A DNA stretch of 64,000 nucleotides. It comes from Granulosicoccus sp. GTDB lineage: Bacteria; Pseudomonadota; Gammaproteobacteria; Granulosicoccales; Granulosicoccaceae. Of this stretch, positions 1-9,376 are shown piece by piece (position 1 is the stretch's first letter; every line of letters starts with the position of its first letter). Below the pieces are notes generated by a model. The model ran no database searches, was not told the origin of the DNA, and was given only the letters and a program-made list of their open reading frames with translations. Made by a program: the position numbers and the translations under genes. The stretch is taken from positions 1 through 64,000 of the forward strand of contig JALZWO010000072.1 of NCBI GenBank assembly GCA_023300375.1. The letters run 5' to 3'.

Positions 1-99
1 CCCTGCAATCCCTGCAATCCCTGCAATCCCTGCAATCCCTGCAATCCCTGCAATCCCTGCAATCCCTGCAATCCCTGCAATCCCTGCAATCCCTGCAAT
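1..99. repeat. Perfect 9-bp tandem repeat (CCCTGCAAT) x 11, truncated by window start
   Basis: Direct reading: 11 consecutive identical CCCTGCAAT units over 1-99. The array begins at the window edge and may extend upstream. Confidence 0.97.
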
Positions 100-112
100 T
101 ATCATGTTGAGG

Positions 113-139
113 TATTTTGCACTCATATAGTGCAAAATA
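113..139. promoter_or_regulatory. Perfect 11-bp-arm palindrome with NtrC-box core TGCACT-N5-AGTGCA, upstream of ntrBC
   Basis: TATTTTGCACT-CATAT-AGTGCAAAATA. The inner 17 bp fit the NtrC consensus TGCACC-N5-GGTGCA apart from one symmetric substitution per half-site. The downstream genes are ntrB and ntrC. Confidence 0.7.
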
Positions 140-308
140 ATCTGTAAAATGCCCTATAAAAGAGCAAATAAGTGATGGACGTATATGTAGAAATGTTCTT
201 ATCACATTGTTTTTTAACGACTTTCTAATTATATTCTACAAAAAATCATCTTGCGCTAACGCGGAGCGCTATTTGCAGCTCCACACTGCAACATCAACAT
301 GTAACCCC

Positions 309-1364
309 ATGAACCCAAGCACCAACACCCTACTGGATTCCATGGCCACAGCTGTTCTGGCCTTGGATGAGCGAATGCGGATCACGTACCTGAACGGCGC
401 TGCTGAGCAGCTGCTAGGCATTAGTGCGCGCAAGGCTCTGGACCAGCAGCTGCCGCGCATGCTAACCATTCCTGACACCCTGTTCGCTCGCCTGCGAGAA
501 GCACTAAACAACGGCCAGCCTTTTACTGAACGTCAAATCACAGTAGAGCCACACGGGCAAGATCCTCAACTTGTTGACATGTCGCTGTCGCCGTTTCGAG
601 CCCACGATAACAGCACAGCGCTGGCACTCGAAATCAACACGATCAATCGGCCACTGCGCATTGCACGCGATGAGGCCATGGTAGCCCAACAAGAACACGC
701 CAGCTCTCTACTACGTGGGCTTGCTCACGAGATTAAAAACCCGCTAGGTGGCTTGCGTGGGGCTGCGCAATTGCTAGACAGGCAACTGCCCAATAGGGAA
801 CTTAGCGAATACACCGCTATTATCATCCGTGAGGCAGACAGACTACAAAACCTTATAGACAGGATGTTAGGCCCCACTACCAGACCACAACGAACTCCTA
901 TCAATTTGCACGAAGTTCTCGAGCATGTGCGCAAAATCATTATCGCTAGCGCACCTGATGGAGTAAAGGTCAGGTTTGATTACGACCCCAGCATTCCTGA
1001 ATGCCTGAGCGATAGAGACAGACTGGTGCAGGTCGTTCTCAACATTGCCGGCAATGCCGTGCAAGCCGTTGGTGAAGCGGGAACCATTGTGTTTAGTTCA
1101 CGAGTGATTAGTAACTTCACCATAGCGGCAAAACGACACCCACTGGTTGCCAAGCTATCGATACATGACAACGGCTTGGGCGTACCAGAACATCTCATTG
1201 ATCAGATTTTCTACCCTATGGTCACAGGCTTTGATAGCGGCACCGGGCTTGGCTTATCAATAGCACAGTCAATGATGAACCAGCTAGGCGGAATGATCGA
1301 ATGCCAAAGCACACCTGGCGATACAACGTTTACCATACTCATACCTTTGGAAATAGCACAATGA
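309..1364 (+). CDS. glnL: Nitrogen regulation sensor histidine kinase NtrB/GlnL
   Basis: PAS-like N-terminus (LDSMATAVLALDERMRITYLNGAAEQLLG), H-box GLAHEIKNPLGGLRGAAQLL, and ATPase motifs NAVQAV / DNGLGVP / GTGLGLSIAQ. ORF 207..1364; ATG at 309 is the likely start. Confidence 0.93.
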   Translation: MNPSTNTLLDSMATAVLALDERMRITYLNGAAEQLLGISARKALDQQLPRMLTIPDTLFARLREALNNGQPFTERQITVEPHGQDPQLVDMSLSPFRAHDNSTALALEINTINRPLRIARDEAMVAQQEHASSLLRGLAHEIKNPLGGLRGAAQLLDRQLPNRELSEYTAIIIREADRLQNLIDRMLGPTTRPQRTPINLHEVLEHVRKIIIASAPDGVKVRFDYDPSIPECLSDRDRLVQVVLNIAGNAVQAVGEAGTIVFSSRVISNFTIAAKRHPLVAKLSIHDNGLGVPEHLIDQIFYPMVTGFDSGTGLGLSIAQSMMNQLGGMIECQSTPGDTTFTILIPLEIAQ

Positions 1365-2782
1365 GTGACGAATATGTATGGGTTATTGATGATGACCAGT
1401 CGATACGTTGGGTATTGGAAAAAACACTCAAACAAGCAGGTATGCAGGTCAGTGTTTTTGAGTCAGCAGATGAAGTACTTCAAGCTATGCGCGACAATGC
1501 CATTGCGCCAGACGCCATCATCAGCGACATCCGCATGCCAGGCTCAGATGGCTTGAGCTTACTGAAAACATTCAAAACAGACCATCCAGATACACCGGTA
1601 CTAATCATGACGGCGTATTCGGATCTGGACAGCACAGTATCAGCTTACGAGGGAGGCGCTTTTGAATACATTCCAAAACCGTTTGATGTAGATACTGTTC
1701 TGGAACAAGTCAAGCGCGCCTGCAATGTGCAAAAAGATGAACGGGCAGCTTCACGTGCTGTACATAAAGTAAGCAACAATCAAGTACGTCAAGAGGATCC
1801 AGCCGAACTGATTGGAGATGCACCTGCCATGCAGAATGTATTTAAAGCTATTGGGCGTTTGTCACGTTCAAAAATTACAGTTCTTATCAATGGTGAAAGT
1901 GGCACTGGCAAAGAGCTTATTGCACATGCACTACATCGGCACAGCCCACGAGCCACCAAGCCATTTGTAGCGTTGAACATGGCAGCCATTCCGCACGACC
2001 TTATGGAGTCTGAACTTTTTGGCCACGAAAAAGGCTCATTTACCGGAGCACAAAACACACGCATCGGTCGCTTCGAACAATCCGATGGGGGCACACTGTT
2101 TCTCGATGAAATTGGTGATATGCCAGCCACACTACAAACACGATTGCTCAGAGTATTAGCTGACGGACAATTCTATCGTGTTGGCGGGCATGTACCTATT
2201 GAAGTCGACGTCAGAATCATTGCAGCAACCCATCAAGACTTAAACGCACTAGTGGAAGAGAAACGTTTTAGAGAGGATCTATACCATCGCTTGAATGTGA
2301 TTAGAATCGAAGCACCACCACTACGAGAACGCCGTGAGGACATTCCACGTCTGTTAAAACACTTCTTGGCAAAAGCTGCAAAAGAACTCGGCGAAGAGCC
2401 CAAGCTTATGTCCACTGACTTTGAAGCACATGTGTCATCGCTTGATTGGCCAGGCAATGTACGTCAACTACAAAACACGGCTAACTGGCTAACGGTGATG
2501 GCCAACAGTAACGATCTCACTGTTGACGATATGCCCGAGCCAGATACTAAAACTGCCAGAAAACGTGAAAACAATTGGGAAAGCGGCTTTCGTCAATGGG
2601 CCAACCAGCAGCTCTTGGAAGGCAACACTGACTTGCTCGGTAGCGCACAGCCTACGATGGAAAAAATCCTTATACAGTGTGCATTAAATAAAACAAAAGA
2701 CCGACGCCAGGAAGCGGCAAAACTCATTGGCTGGGGTAGAAACACACTGACCCGGAAAATAAAAGAACTCGATATGGAGTAA
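1361..2782 (+). CDS. glnG: Nitrogen regulation response regulator NtrC/GlnG (sigma54-dependent)
   Basis: REC domain (VIDDDQS, ISDIRMPGSDG), AAA+ Walker A GESGTGKELIAHALHRHS, sigma54-contact loop GSFTGA, WPGNVRQLQN, C-terminal Fis-type HTH. ATG at 1361 overlaps the glnL stop by 4 bp (ATGA). Confidence 0.95.
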   Translation: MSDEYVWVIDDDQSIRWVLEKTLKQAGMQVSVFESADEVLQAMRDNAIAPDAIISDIRMPGSDGLSLLKTFKTDHPDTPVLIMTAYSDLDSTVSAYEGGAFEYIPKPFDVDTVLEQVKRACNVQKDERAASRAVHKVSNNQVRQEDPAELIGDAPAMQNVFKAIGRLSRSKITVLINGESGTGKELIAHALHRHSPRATKPFVALNMAAIPHDLMESELFGHEKGSFTGAQNTRIGRFEQSDGGTLFLDEIGDMPATLQTRLLRVLADGQFYRVGGHVPIEVDVRIIAATHQDLNALVEEKRFREDLYHRLNVIRIEAPPLRERREDIPRLLKHFLAKAAKELGEEPKLMSTDFEAHVSSLDWPGNVRQLQNTANWLTVMANSNDLTVDDMPEPDTKTARKRENNWESGFRQWANQQLLEGNTDLLGSAQPTMEKILIQCALNKTKDRRQEAAKLIGWGRNTLTRKIKELDME

Positions 2783-2803
2783 GGGAGTTGTCGCGTTAAT
2801 TCC

Positions 2804-3400
2804 TCAGCGGGCTAAGGGCTGATCGACAAAGCCAATTCGTAGTGCAAGCGCTGCCGTCCAGAAAAGCAGCACCGCGCCAACAGAGCGCTGATACGCACCT
2901 ATCCAGTCTGGATCAAGAGCGAAGAAGATCGGTGCGAGTAAGCTCCAGAGTAGCAAGCAGATCAGCGTCAGGAAAGCCGTTGAGTGATGGCTTCGCCAAA
3001 GCACAACCGCCACGCAAGTCATGGCAAAACCAACACTACCGCCAAGAAGCCAAAGCGGACCGCCAGAATCGGCCATCGACTGCGTCGTTTGAGATACCGA
3101 AGCAAAATGCAAAGGCAACCAGACGATCAACGCTGCGTTGAGTAGCAGAAAGAATTGCGCGCTTCGCACAAAACGACCAGCCCCGGGCCTGTTCAGCAAT
3201 AAAACCAGCCCGAGATGTCCTAGAGCGAACAGCCACAAGCCATAACGAAACCAGACGGCCTCCTCGCTCAAGGCTAGCTCACCTATAGAGCTGGAAACCG
3301 GATTTAGGCCACTGGCGTGCAGCGCTACAAAATGTGTCGTGATAGCAGCCGCGCAACCGAACAATACCAGCGTTACAGACAAGGTTCGAGATGCAGTCAT
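2804..3400 (-). CDS. DUF998-like multi-pass membrane protein
   Basis: 198 aa with about 6 hydrophobic segments and an SSIGELAL motif after TM1, typical of DUF998-like proteins. Confidence 0.6.
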   Translation of the reverse strand: MTASRTLSVTLVLFGCAAAITTHFVALHASGLNPVSSSIGELALSEEAVWFRYGLWLFALGHLGLVLLLNRPGAGRFVRSAQFFLLLNAALIVWLPLHFASVSQTTQSMADSGGPLWLLGGSVGFAMTCVAVVLWRSHHSTAFLTLICLLLWSLLAPIFFALDPDWIGAYQRSVGAVLLFWTAALALRIGFVDQPLAR

Positions 3401-3538
3401 ACAGTCCTCTATTTCACAGATAAGAACGAAAAAAACTCAATGCGGCCACTAAACACACTAAAAACGCAAAGGTTACAAGAAACATGCATTAGTCATCCAA
3501 TTCCAGTTGAGTTCGTAAACTAAATCATCGAGCGCATT

Positions 3539-3595
3539 ATGAACCAAATGGAACAACACCTGTCCCAATATGTGCAAGATGAATTAAAGAAGTAA
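3539..3595 (+). CDS. Putative 18-aa micro-ORF (MNQMEQHLSQYVQDELKK)
   Basis: ATG...TAA in the intergenic region 28 bp upstream of the 33-aa ORF; charged, helix-prone. Weak evidence. Confidence 0.2.
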   Translation: MNQMEQHLSQYVQDELKK

Positions 3596-3623
3596 AACCC
3601 ATTCATCATATGGAGATAATCAG

Positions 3624-3725
3624 ATGCATAACGAACAACTAACAGCTAGTTTTTACTTTATGAGTTTTGGCATTTTTTGCGTAGTAGTTGCCTTTACAAC
3701 TATCGGTATTGTTTCTGCCATTTAA
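3624..3725 (+). CDS. Putative 33-aa single-TM small membrane protein (MHNEQLTASFYFMSFGIFCVVVAFTTIGIVSAI)
   Basis: Not in the ORF track. ATG preceded by GGAG at 7-8 nt, one hydrophobic helix, followed immediately by a GC-rich hairpin. Confidence 0.5.
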   Translation: MHNEQLTASFYFMSFGIFCVVVAFTTIGIVSAI

Positions 3726-3728
3726 TCA

Positions 3729-3757
3729 GCGAGCGAACGGCCCTTTTCGGGCTGTTC
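3729..3757 (+). terminator. Hairpin AGCGAACgGCCCttttcGGGCtGTTCGCT
   Basis: Near-perfect inverted repeat just after the 33-aa ORF stop and between convergent genes. No strong U-tract. Confidence 0.5.
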
Positions 3758-3761
3758 GCTG

Positions 3762-4490
3762 CTAGTCGCGTAAAACAGCAGCACAATTAACTGTGTCGCT
3801 CGACACGTTCCAGTCACCATTGAGCGTGCAAATTGAAGCATATTCACGATGTACGCGAAATTTCCCTTTACTAGCGTCGCCATCATCGAGTCTGGCGTCG
3901 AGCTGCGACAGGATATTAACCGGCACTTTGTCGCCCGTGAAAATTTCATTAGCAGCAGCATCACTATTGGCAGCTTGGGAACCGTAGCTGATTTTGTAAT
4001 ACCCACTAAAAGGGTTTTGCGGACAGGTTGTGGGCCCGCACTCCACATCAGTAGCTGTGCCAGTGGCAGCTTGGGAGCCATCGTAGCCACCGCTAATGAA
4101 CCCTGCGAGCGCTAGTTGATGCCATACTCCCGCACGCTCTGCAGATGCGTCGATTCGCCCATTGCCATTACCAGGAACAGCTGCGCTGTCTATTTGTGAA
4201 GCAGCCTTGGAAAAGTCCCCTGCAATAGCCCTGTAGCGTTCCTGAAACGAAAGCATCGCGGTTTGAATGCCACTTATCTCTGTAGTCATTGCCCGAACTC
4301 TTGCACTATCTACCAGCGCTTGCCCCTGAAATACACCACCCAAAACCAAACCGACGATCGCCAGTACGATTGCCATTTCGACCAAGGTAAATCCACGCAG
4401 CTGACCCAGTGTGGGCCTCACCCCATTAAACCTGCTGACCGTTCCGACTGGCTTCATACCTGTGTGCTTGCCTCTCAATAGAATTTTCAT
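3762..4490 (-). CDS. Type IV pilin / type II secretion pseudopilin-like protein
   Basis: Prepilin cleavage/methylation motif G|FTLVEMAIVLAIVGLVLGGVFQGQAL. AAGGAG RBS upstream of the 4490 start. Confidence 0.85.
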   Translation of the reverse strand: MKILLRGKHTGMKPVGTVSRFNGVRPTLGQLRGFTLVEMAIVLAIVGLVLGGVFQGQALVDSARVRAMTTEISGIQTAMLSFQERYRAIAGDFSKAASQIDSAAVPGNGNGRIDASAERAGVWHQLALAGFISGGYDGSQAATGTATDVECGPTTCPQNPFSGYYKISYGSQAANSDAAANEIFTGDKVPVNILSQLDARLDDGDASKGKFRVHREYASICTLNGDWNVSSDTVNCAAVLRD

Positions 4491-4649
4491 TAACCGCGCT
4501 CCTTCGCTAGCTGTTGAATTATTAGCCTACCACTGAACCCACTTTGCAATCACGGCAATTAGAATCAAATACACATTCGCTGTATATATCATCGGCTACC
4601 TAGTGGGCCTCTGTATTGGCAGTCACTTTACGGACATCATTTCAAATGA

Positions 4650-4692
4650 CGTAGTCTTCGTGGGAATGACGTGGCTTTCGTGGCAATGAGGC
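4650..4692. repeat. Degenerate ~20-bp tandem repeat containing TCGTGGGAATGACG
   Basis: GACGTAGTCTTCGTGGGAAT / GACGTGGCTTTCGTGGCAAT, about 20-bp period. Core also found at 9430-9443 (TCGTGGGGATGACG). Confidence 0.5.
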
Positions 4693-4727
4693 GTTCCTTC
4701 AGGACGAAGATAAGTGCAAAACACCCC

Positions 4728-6122
4728 CTAAAAAGGCGCACTACGTGGCACTCGTGGAAATGGTATGGCGTCGCGTATATTTTCCATACCGGTAACATAG
4801 TTGAGCACACGCTCAAAACCCATACCAAAACCTGCATGTGGCGCGGAACCATATCGTCGTAAATCGCGGTACCAATCTAATTCGTCTGCAAGGCCCAGCG
4901 CATCGAGTTTGGCATCAAGCACTGACAAACGTTCTTCACGTTGGCTGCCACCAATAATTTCTCCAATACCCGGAGCCAACACATCCATCGCAGCAACCGT
5001 TTTACCGTCATCGTTTTCACGCATGTAAAACGCTTTAATCTCTTTAGGATAATTTTGCAAAATGACTGGACGCCCAACATGCTCTTCAGCCAACCAGCGC
5101 TCATGCTCTGACTGTAGGTCCACTCCCCAGTTAACCGGATAGTCAAACTTCTTGCTTGATTTTTCAAGAAGCACAATAGCGTCGCTGTAGTCCATACGTT
5201 CAAAGCTGGCCTTTGCCACATGTTGCAGCCGTGTCAATGCATCCTTATCAATGCGTTGTGCAAAAAATGCCATGTCGTCTTCACGCTCTTCCAGCACGGC
5301 GTTAAACAGATACCGCAGAAAATCTTCAGCCAGTGCTGCGTTGTCATCAAGATTAGCAAATGCCATCTCAGGTTCTACCATCCAGAACTCAGCCAGATGA
5401 CGGCTGGTGTTTGAATTTTCAGCGCGAAAAGTGGGGCCAAAGGTGTACACCTTACTCAATGCCAAGGCATAGCTTTCGGCATTGAGCTGACCACTCACAG
5501 TTAAAAAAGCTTCTCTGGCAAAAAAATCTTTGTCAAAATCTACTTTTCCAGTATCAGTTTTTGATGGGCTCATAGCGTCAAGTGTACTGACCCGAAACAA
5601 CTCGCCTGCTCCCTCACAATCACTGGTGGTAATAATAGGTGTGTTCACCCACTGAAAATTGCGTTCTTTGAAATATCGATGAATAGAGCTGGATAGAGTG
5701 GAGCGCACACGGCTGATAGCACCAAAAGCATTGGTGCGTGGTCGCAAATGAGCCACTTGCCGAAGGTACTCAAAGGTGTGACGTTTTTTGGCGACGGGGT
5801 ATTGTTCTGGATCGTCCACATCACCCACAATCGTTAACGCCGTTGCCTGAAGCTCCACACTTTGGCCTTTACCTTGTGATTCAACCAAGGTACCTGTGAC
5901 TTCGATGGCAAATCCTGCAGATACACGCATAACATCTTGCTGGTAGTTGCTCAGCGATGCGTCAACAATCACCTGCAATGCATCGAAGCACGTGCCGTCG
6001 TACAACGCTATAAAAGACAAACCTGCCTTAGAGTCACGCCGACTTCGAGCCCAGCCTTGCACGGTGATAGCTTGCTCGGAAGGCTTAGTGGCCAGAAGTT
6101 CTACAATATCGAGTTTATTCAT
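4728..6122 (-). CDS. asnS: Asparagine--tRNA ligase
   Basis: Class II aaRS: N-terminal OB fold [51 protein letters not shown]-terminal [27 protein letters not shown]. Confidence 0.97.
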   Translation of the reverse strand: MNKLDIVELLATKPSEQAITVQGWARSRRDSKAGLSFIALYDGTCFDALQVIVDASLSNYQQDVMRVSAGFAIEVTGTLVESQGKGQSVELQATALTIVGDVDDPEQYPVAKKRHTFEYLRQVAHLRPRTNAFGAISRVRSTLSSSIHRYFKERNFQWVNTPIITTSDCEGAGELFRVSTLDAMSPSKTDTGKVDFDKDFFAREAFLTVSGQLNAESYALALSKVYTFGPTFRAENSNTSRHLAEFWMVEPEMAFANLDDNAALAEDFLRYLFNAVLEEREDDMAFFAQRIDKDALTRLQHVAKASFERMDYSDAIVLLEKSSKKFDYPVNWGVDLQSEHERWLAEEHVGRPVILQNYPKEIKAFYMRENDDGKTVAAMDVLAPGIGEIIGGSQREERLSVLDAKLDALGLADELDWYRDLRRYGSAPHAGFGMGFERVLNYVTGMENIRDAIPFPRVPRSAPF

Positions 6123-6144
6123 GGATCTTTGCTGTCATCCAACC

Positions 6145-7188
6145 TTATAAGGGAATAGCCGGGTGTTGAGGGATTAGTGGTTTACCACGCTCGGCCAGTT
6201 GTACCACCAGTGATTCAAACGAGTCCCAGACAGAGCCTGCTGCCTGACCTTTTATCTGGCGGTCAATGGTAGTGCATGTGGATAGCATGTTCAGCCAACT
6301 TGCCGCATTGTGACGTTCCATGGCTTTTTTCAGCGGCGGCATGCGATTCTGCCAAACACCGGCCGATTTGAGCGCAGAATCTATCGAGACACCCGCTTCA
6401 CAAGCCTCCGCAGCTCTTGCACCTGCACGCACTTCACTACTCAATGACCACAGCACCAGCACTTCTGCCACCGCCTCATCGTGCAAACCCGCAAGCACTC
6501 GCAAGGCTCTACGTCCCTGCCCTTGCAAGGCCGCAAGCACCAGATCGGCAATCGAGTATCGGGCGCTGTCGGCAACCGCATCGAGTACATTTTGGTGACT
6601 GAGAATACCCTCCGGATAGAGCAATGCCAGACGTTCAATCTCTTGCTGCGCAGCCAGAAGATTACCCTCGACTCGCTCCGCAATGAGATTCAGGGCATCG
6701 TTGTCCGCCTGTAGGCCACGGGTTAACAGCCGATTTTTTAGCCATCCACCCAGTTGATGCACGGGTATTGGCCCAGCGGGCATCGTGACACCGATTTTAT
6801 CAATGCTTTTGAACCATGCGCTGTTGCTGCCTGATCTGTCGAGTTTTCCCGAACTGATTAACAACAGCACGTCTTGCGCTGGGTTAGAACAATACTGTTT
6901 CAGTGCCTCACCTCCGGTCCTGCCTGGTTTGCCGGTAGGCAGTCGCACATCGATGATGCGCCGCTCCGAGAACAAAGACAGGCTATCTACGGCCTCTCGA
7001 AAGCTCATCCAGTCCGAATCATCCACCGGCTGCAGCACCGTGCGCTCATCAAATCCATTTTTACCCGCATGCGCACGCAACTGGTCACCTGCCTCCATGA
7101 TCTGCAAGGGCTCGTCGCCATAGAGCAAATACACAGGGGCTAGGTTTTTCTTCAGATGTGCGTCAAGTTTGTCGGGGTAAAGTCGCAT
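6145..7188 (-). CDS. holA: DNA polymerase III subunit delta
   Basis: MRLYPDKLDAHLKKNLAPVYLLYGDEPLQIMEAGDQLRAHA matches the HolA N-terminus. The track ORF extends to 7350, but the start is most likely ATG at 7188. Confidence 0.9.
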   Translation of the reverse strand: MRLYPDKLDAHLKKNLAPVYLLYGDEPLQIMEAGDQLRAHAGKNGFDERTVLQPVDDSDWMSFREAVDSLSLFSERRIIDVRLPTGKPGRTGGEALKQYCSNPAQDVLLLISSGKLDRSGSNSAWFKSIDKIGVTMPAGPIPVHQLGGWLKNRLLTRGLQADNDALNLIAERVEGNLLAAQQEIERLALLYPEGILSHQNVLDAVADSARYSIADLVLAALQGQGRRALRVLAGLHDEAVAEVLVLWSLSSEVRAGARAAEACEAGVSIDSALKSAGVWQNRMPPLKKAMERHNAASWLNMLSTCTTIDRQIKGQAAGSVWDSFESLVVQLAERGKPLIPQHPAIPL

Positions 7189-7257
7189 AACAGCAATGCC
7201 GAAATTAGACGTGTAGCATACCGCGAACCGAGCCAATTCTTGAAGCACCAATACGCA

Positions 7258-8316
7258 ATGAGCCCAACCTCTTTTATTAATCCACCCTCCGACGCCCTGT
7301 TTGCCATCGGCCGCGCCATTTTGTTCGAAATGGACCCTGAAAGAGCGCACGACCTAGCGCTGTCGTTACTGAGCAAAACCGCCGTCAAGTCATGGGTGGG
7401 TTCTCGCTACCAGAGCCCGCCGTGCCAAACAGCGGTCTTCGGTCAGCATTTCGACAATCACATCGGACTGGCTGCGGGTCTTGATAAAAACGCCGATTAC
7501 ATTGACGCACTAGGTGCCATGGGATTCGGTCACATCGAGGTAGGCACAGTCACCCCCAAACCACAAGATGGCAACGCCAAGCCCAGACTATTTCGTCTGG
7601 TACAGCATCAAGGCCTGATAAACCGAATGGGCTTTAACAACAAAGGGGTTGATCATCTGGTCGAACAAGTTCAAAAGCGCCAATACCAGGGTCGCTTGGG
7701 CATCAATATTGGTAAAAACGCAACCACGCCACTCGACAAAGCATTGGACGATTACCTGTTCTGCCTGCAACGTGTTTATGCATTTGCCGATTACATCACC
7801 GTCAATATTTCTTCCCCAAACACAAAAGGCCTTCGTGATCTACAACACGGTGAGCGCTTGCAAACGTTACTCGAAGGAATAAAGAATGAACAAAGCACGC
7901 TAGCCACTCAACACGGGCGCTACGTACCCATTGCGGTAAAAATTGCCCCAGACATGAGTAACGACGAACTGGATTCATTCTGCGAAGAGCTGGTGAGGTT
8001 TGAAATTGATGCCATCATCTCGGGTAATACAACCAACACGCGAGATACCGTGGCAGGTAATCTGTACGCTCCAGAAACAGGCGGGCTTAGTGGCCGCCCT
8101 TTAATATCCCTAGCTAATGATCGCCTGGCAGCTGTAATCGAACGAGTCAATGGCAAAGTGGTTGTGATTGGCGCTGGCGGCATTAGCTGCGGGCAAGATG
8201 CGCTAAACAAATTAGACGCAGGTGCCAATCTTGTTCAGCTCTACTCTGGTCTTATATTCCACGGACCAGCGTTAGTTCGAGATTGTATTAACGCTTGTCG
8301 AAAATTGCCCAGCTAA
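7258..8316 (+). CDS. pyrD: Dihydroorotate dehydrogenase (quinone), class 2
   Basis: MDPERAHDLALSLL; GLAAGLDKNADYIDALGAMGFGHIEVGTVTPKPQDGNAKPRLFRL; NISSPNTKGLRDLQ; GAGGISCGQDA. The track ORF starts at 7156 but a start at 7258 is likely. Confidence 0.95.
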   Translation: MSPTSFINPPSDALFAIGRAILFEMDPERAHDLALSLLSKTAVKSWVGSRYQSPPCQTAVFGQHFDNHIGLAAGLDKNADYIDALGAMGFGHIEVGTVTPKPQDGNAKPRLFRLVQHQGLINRMGFNNKGVDHLVEQVQKRQYQGRLGINIGKNATTPLDKALDDYLFCLQRVYAFADYITVNISSPNTKGLRDLQHGERLQTLLEGIKNEQSTLATQHGRYVPIAVKIAPDMSNDELDSFCEELVRFEIDAIISGNTTNTRDTVAGNLYAPETGGLSGRPLISLANDRLAAVIERVNGKVVVIGAGGISCGQDALNKLDAGANLVQLYSGLIFHGPALVRDCINACRKLPS

Positions 8317-8348
8317 GCAGCGCTGTACTTCAAACAAATAAACAATAC

Positions 8349-8366
8349 TACTCTGACACCAGAGTA
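8349..8366. terminator. Hairpin TACTCTG-ACAC-CAGAGTA downstream of pyrD
   Basis: Perfect 7-bp stem and 4-nt loop, followed by an AT-rich palindrome CTTTAAAATTTAAAG. Confidence 0.4.
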
Positions 8367-8407
8367 TAAAGCCTTTAAAATTTAAAGACAAAAAGACAAA
8401 TAGAACT

Positions 8408-9364
8408 ATGACCTATATCGACGTATTCAATGGCGACGCTGACGGTATCTGTGCACTGCATCAACTGCGCCTTGCTGACCCTCAAACCAGTCAGCTTATT
8501 ACCGGCGTAAAACGCGATATCGCGTTAGTAAAGCAGATCCATGCAAAGCAAGACGACATTGTCACTGTATTGGATATCTCACTAGACAAAAATCGCGATG
8601 CACTGAATAAAGTGTTGGATATAGGAGCTAAAGTCACTTACATGGATCATCACTTTGCTGGCAACATTCCCGAACACAGCAATCTGACAGCACATATTGA
8701 TACCTCTGCAGAAACTTGCACAGGACTTATTGCCAACAAGATTCTTGAAGGTAAGCATTTGCCATGGGCGGTGGTTGCAGCGTTTGGCGACAATCTGCTA
8801 AGTGCGGCGCGAACGGCAGCTGAGCCTTTGTCACTGAGCGATGCGCAATTACAACAGCTTCAAACTCTAGGCACACTCCTAAATTACAACGGGTATGGTG
8901 CATCTCTCAGCGATCTGTATTTTGAACCTGCTGATCTTTATCAACGTGTTCAACCACATGCCAGTCCATTTAGCTTTATTGAAGAAGACAAAGCGTATGT
9001 CACTTTGAACGATGGCTTCAACGATGACCATGCACGTGCCACATCAATAGAGGCTCATACCAGCGATGCAAAAATAGCCATCTATCTGTTTCCTAATGAG
9101 CCATTCGCCAGACGTATCAGTGGTGTTTATGCCAATGAACTGGCTCAACAGTTTCCCGATCGTGCGCATGCTCTACTTAGCGAATCCGCCGATGGAAGTT
9201 ATCTGGTCAGTTGCCGCGCACCAGTTAATAATCGCGAAGGGGCTGATGAATTGTGCCGCCAGTTTGAGACCGGTGGTGGCCGTAAAGCTGCAGCAGGTAT
9301 CAATAGCCTACCTGCCAAAGAGCTAGAGCGATTTTCTCAAGCAATGCAACAGCAGTTCGGCTAA
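8408..9364 (+). CDS. DHH family phosphoesterase
   Basis: N-terminal FNGDADG, MDHHFAG (DHH motif), C-terminal DHHA1-type FETGGGRKAAAGI. Confidence 0.85.
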   Translation: MTYIDVFNGDADGICALHQLRLADPQTSQLITGVKRDIALVKQIHAKQDDIVTVLDISLDKNRDALNKVLDIGAKVTYMDHHFAGNIPEHSNLTAHIDTSAETCTGLIANKILEGKHLPWAVVAAFGDNLLSAARTAAEPLSLSDAQLQQLQTLGTLLNYNGYGASLSDLYFEPADLYQRVQPHASPFSFIEEDKAYVTLNDGFNDDHARATSIEAHTSDAKIAIYLFPNEPFARRISGVYANELAQQFPDRAHALLSESADGSYLVSCRAPVNNREGADELCRQFETGGGRKAAAGINSLPAKELERFSQAMQQQFG

Positions 9365-9376
9365 ACACAGAGGCAG

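Noticed and set aside
1-99. Possible CRISPR array
   Set aside because: Unit is 9 bp with no spacers; a simple tandem repeat, no cas genes in the window.
1789-2130. 113-aa minus-strand ORF within glnG
   Set aside because: Shadow of the conserved NtrC AAA+ domain on the other strand.
3722-4090. 122-aa minus-strand ORF overlapping the pseudopilin 3' end
   Set aside because: Out-of-frame overlap with the pseudopilin gene; no motif.
7189-7350. Extended N-terminus of holA overlapping pyrD
   Set aside because: The HolA family start matches MRLYPDKLDAH at 7188; the extension lies over the divergent pyrD 5' region and lacks homology-like features.
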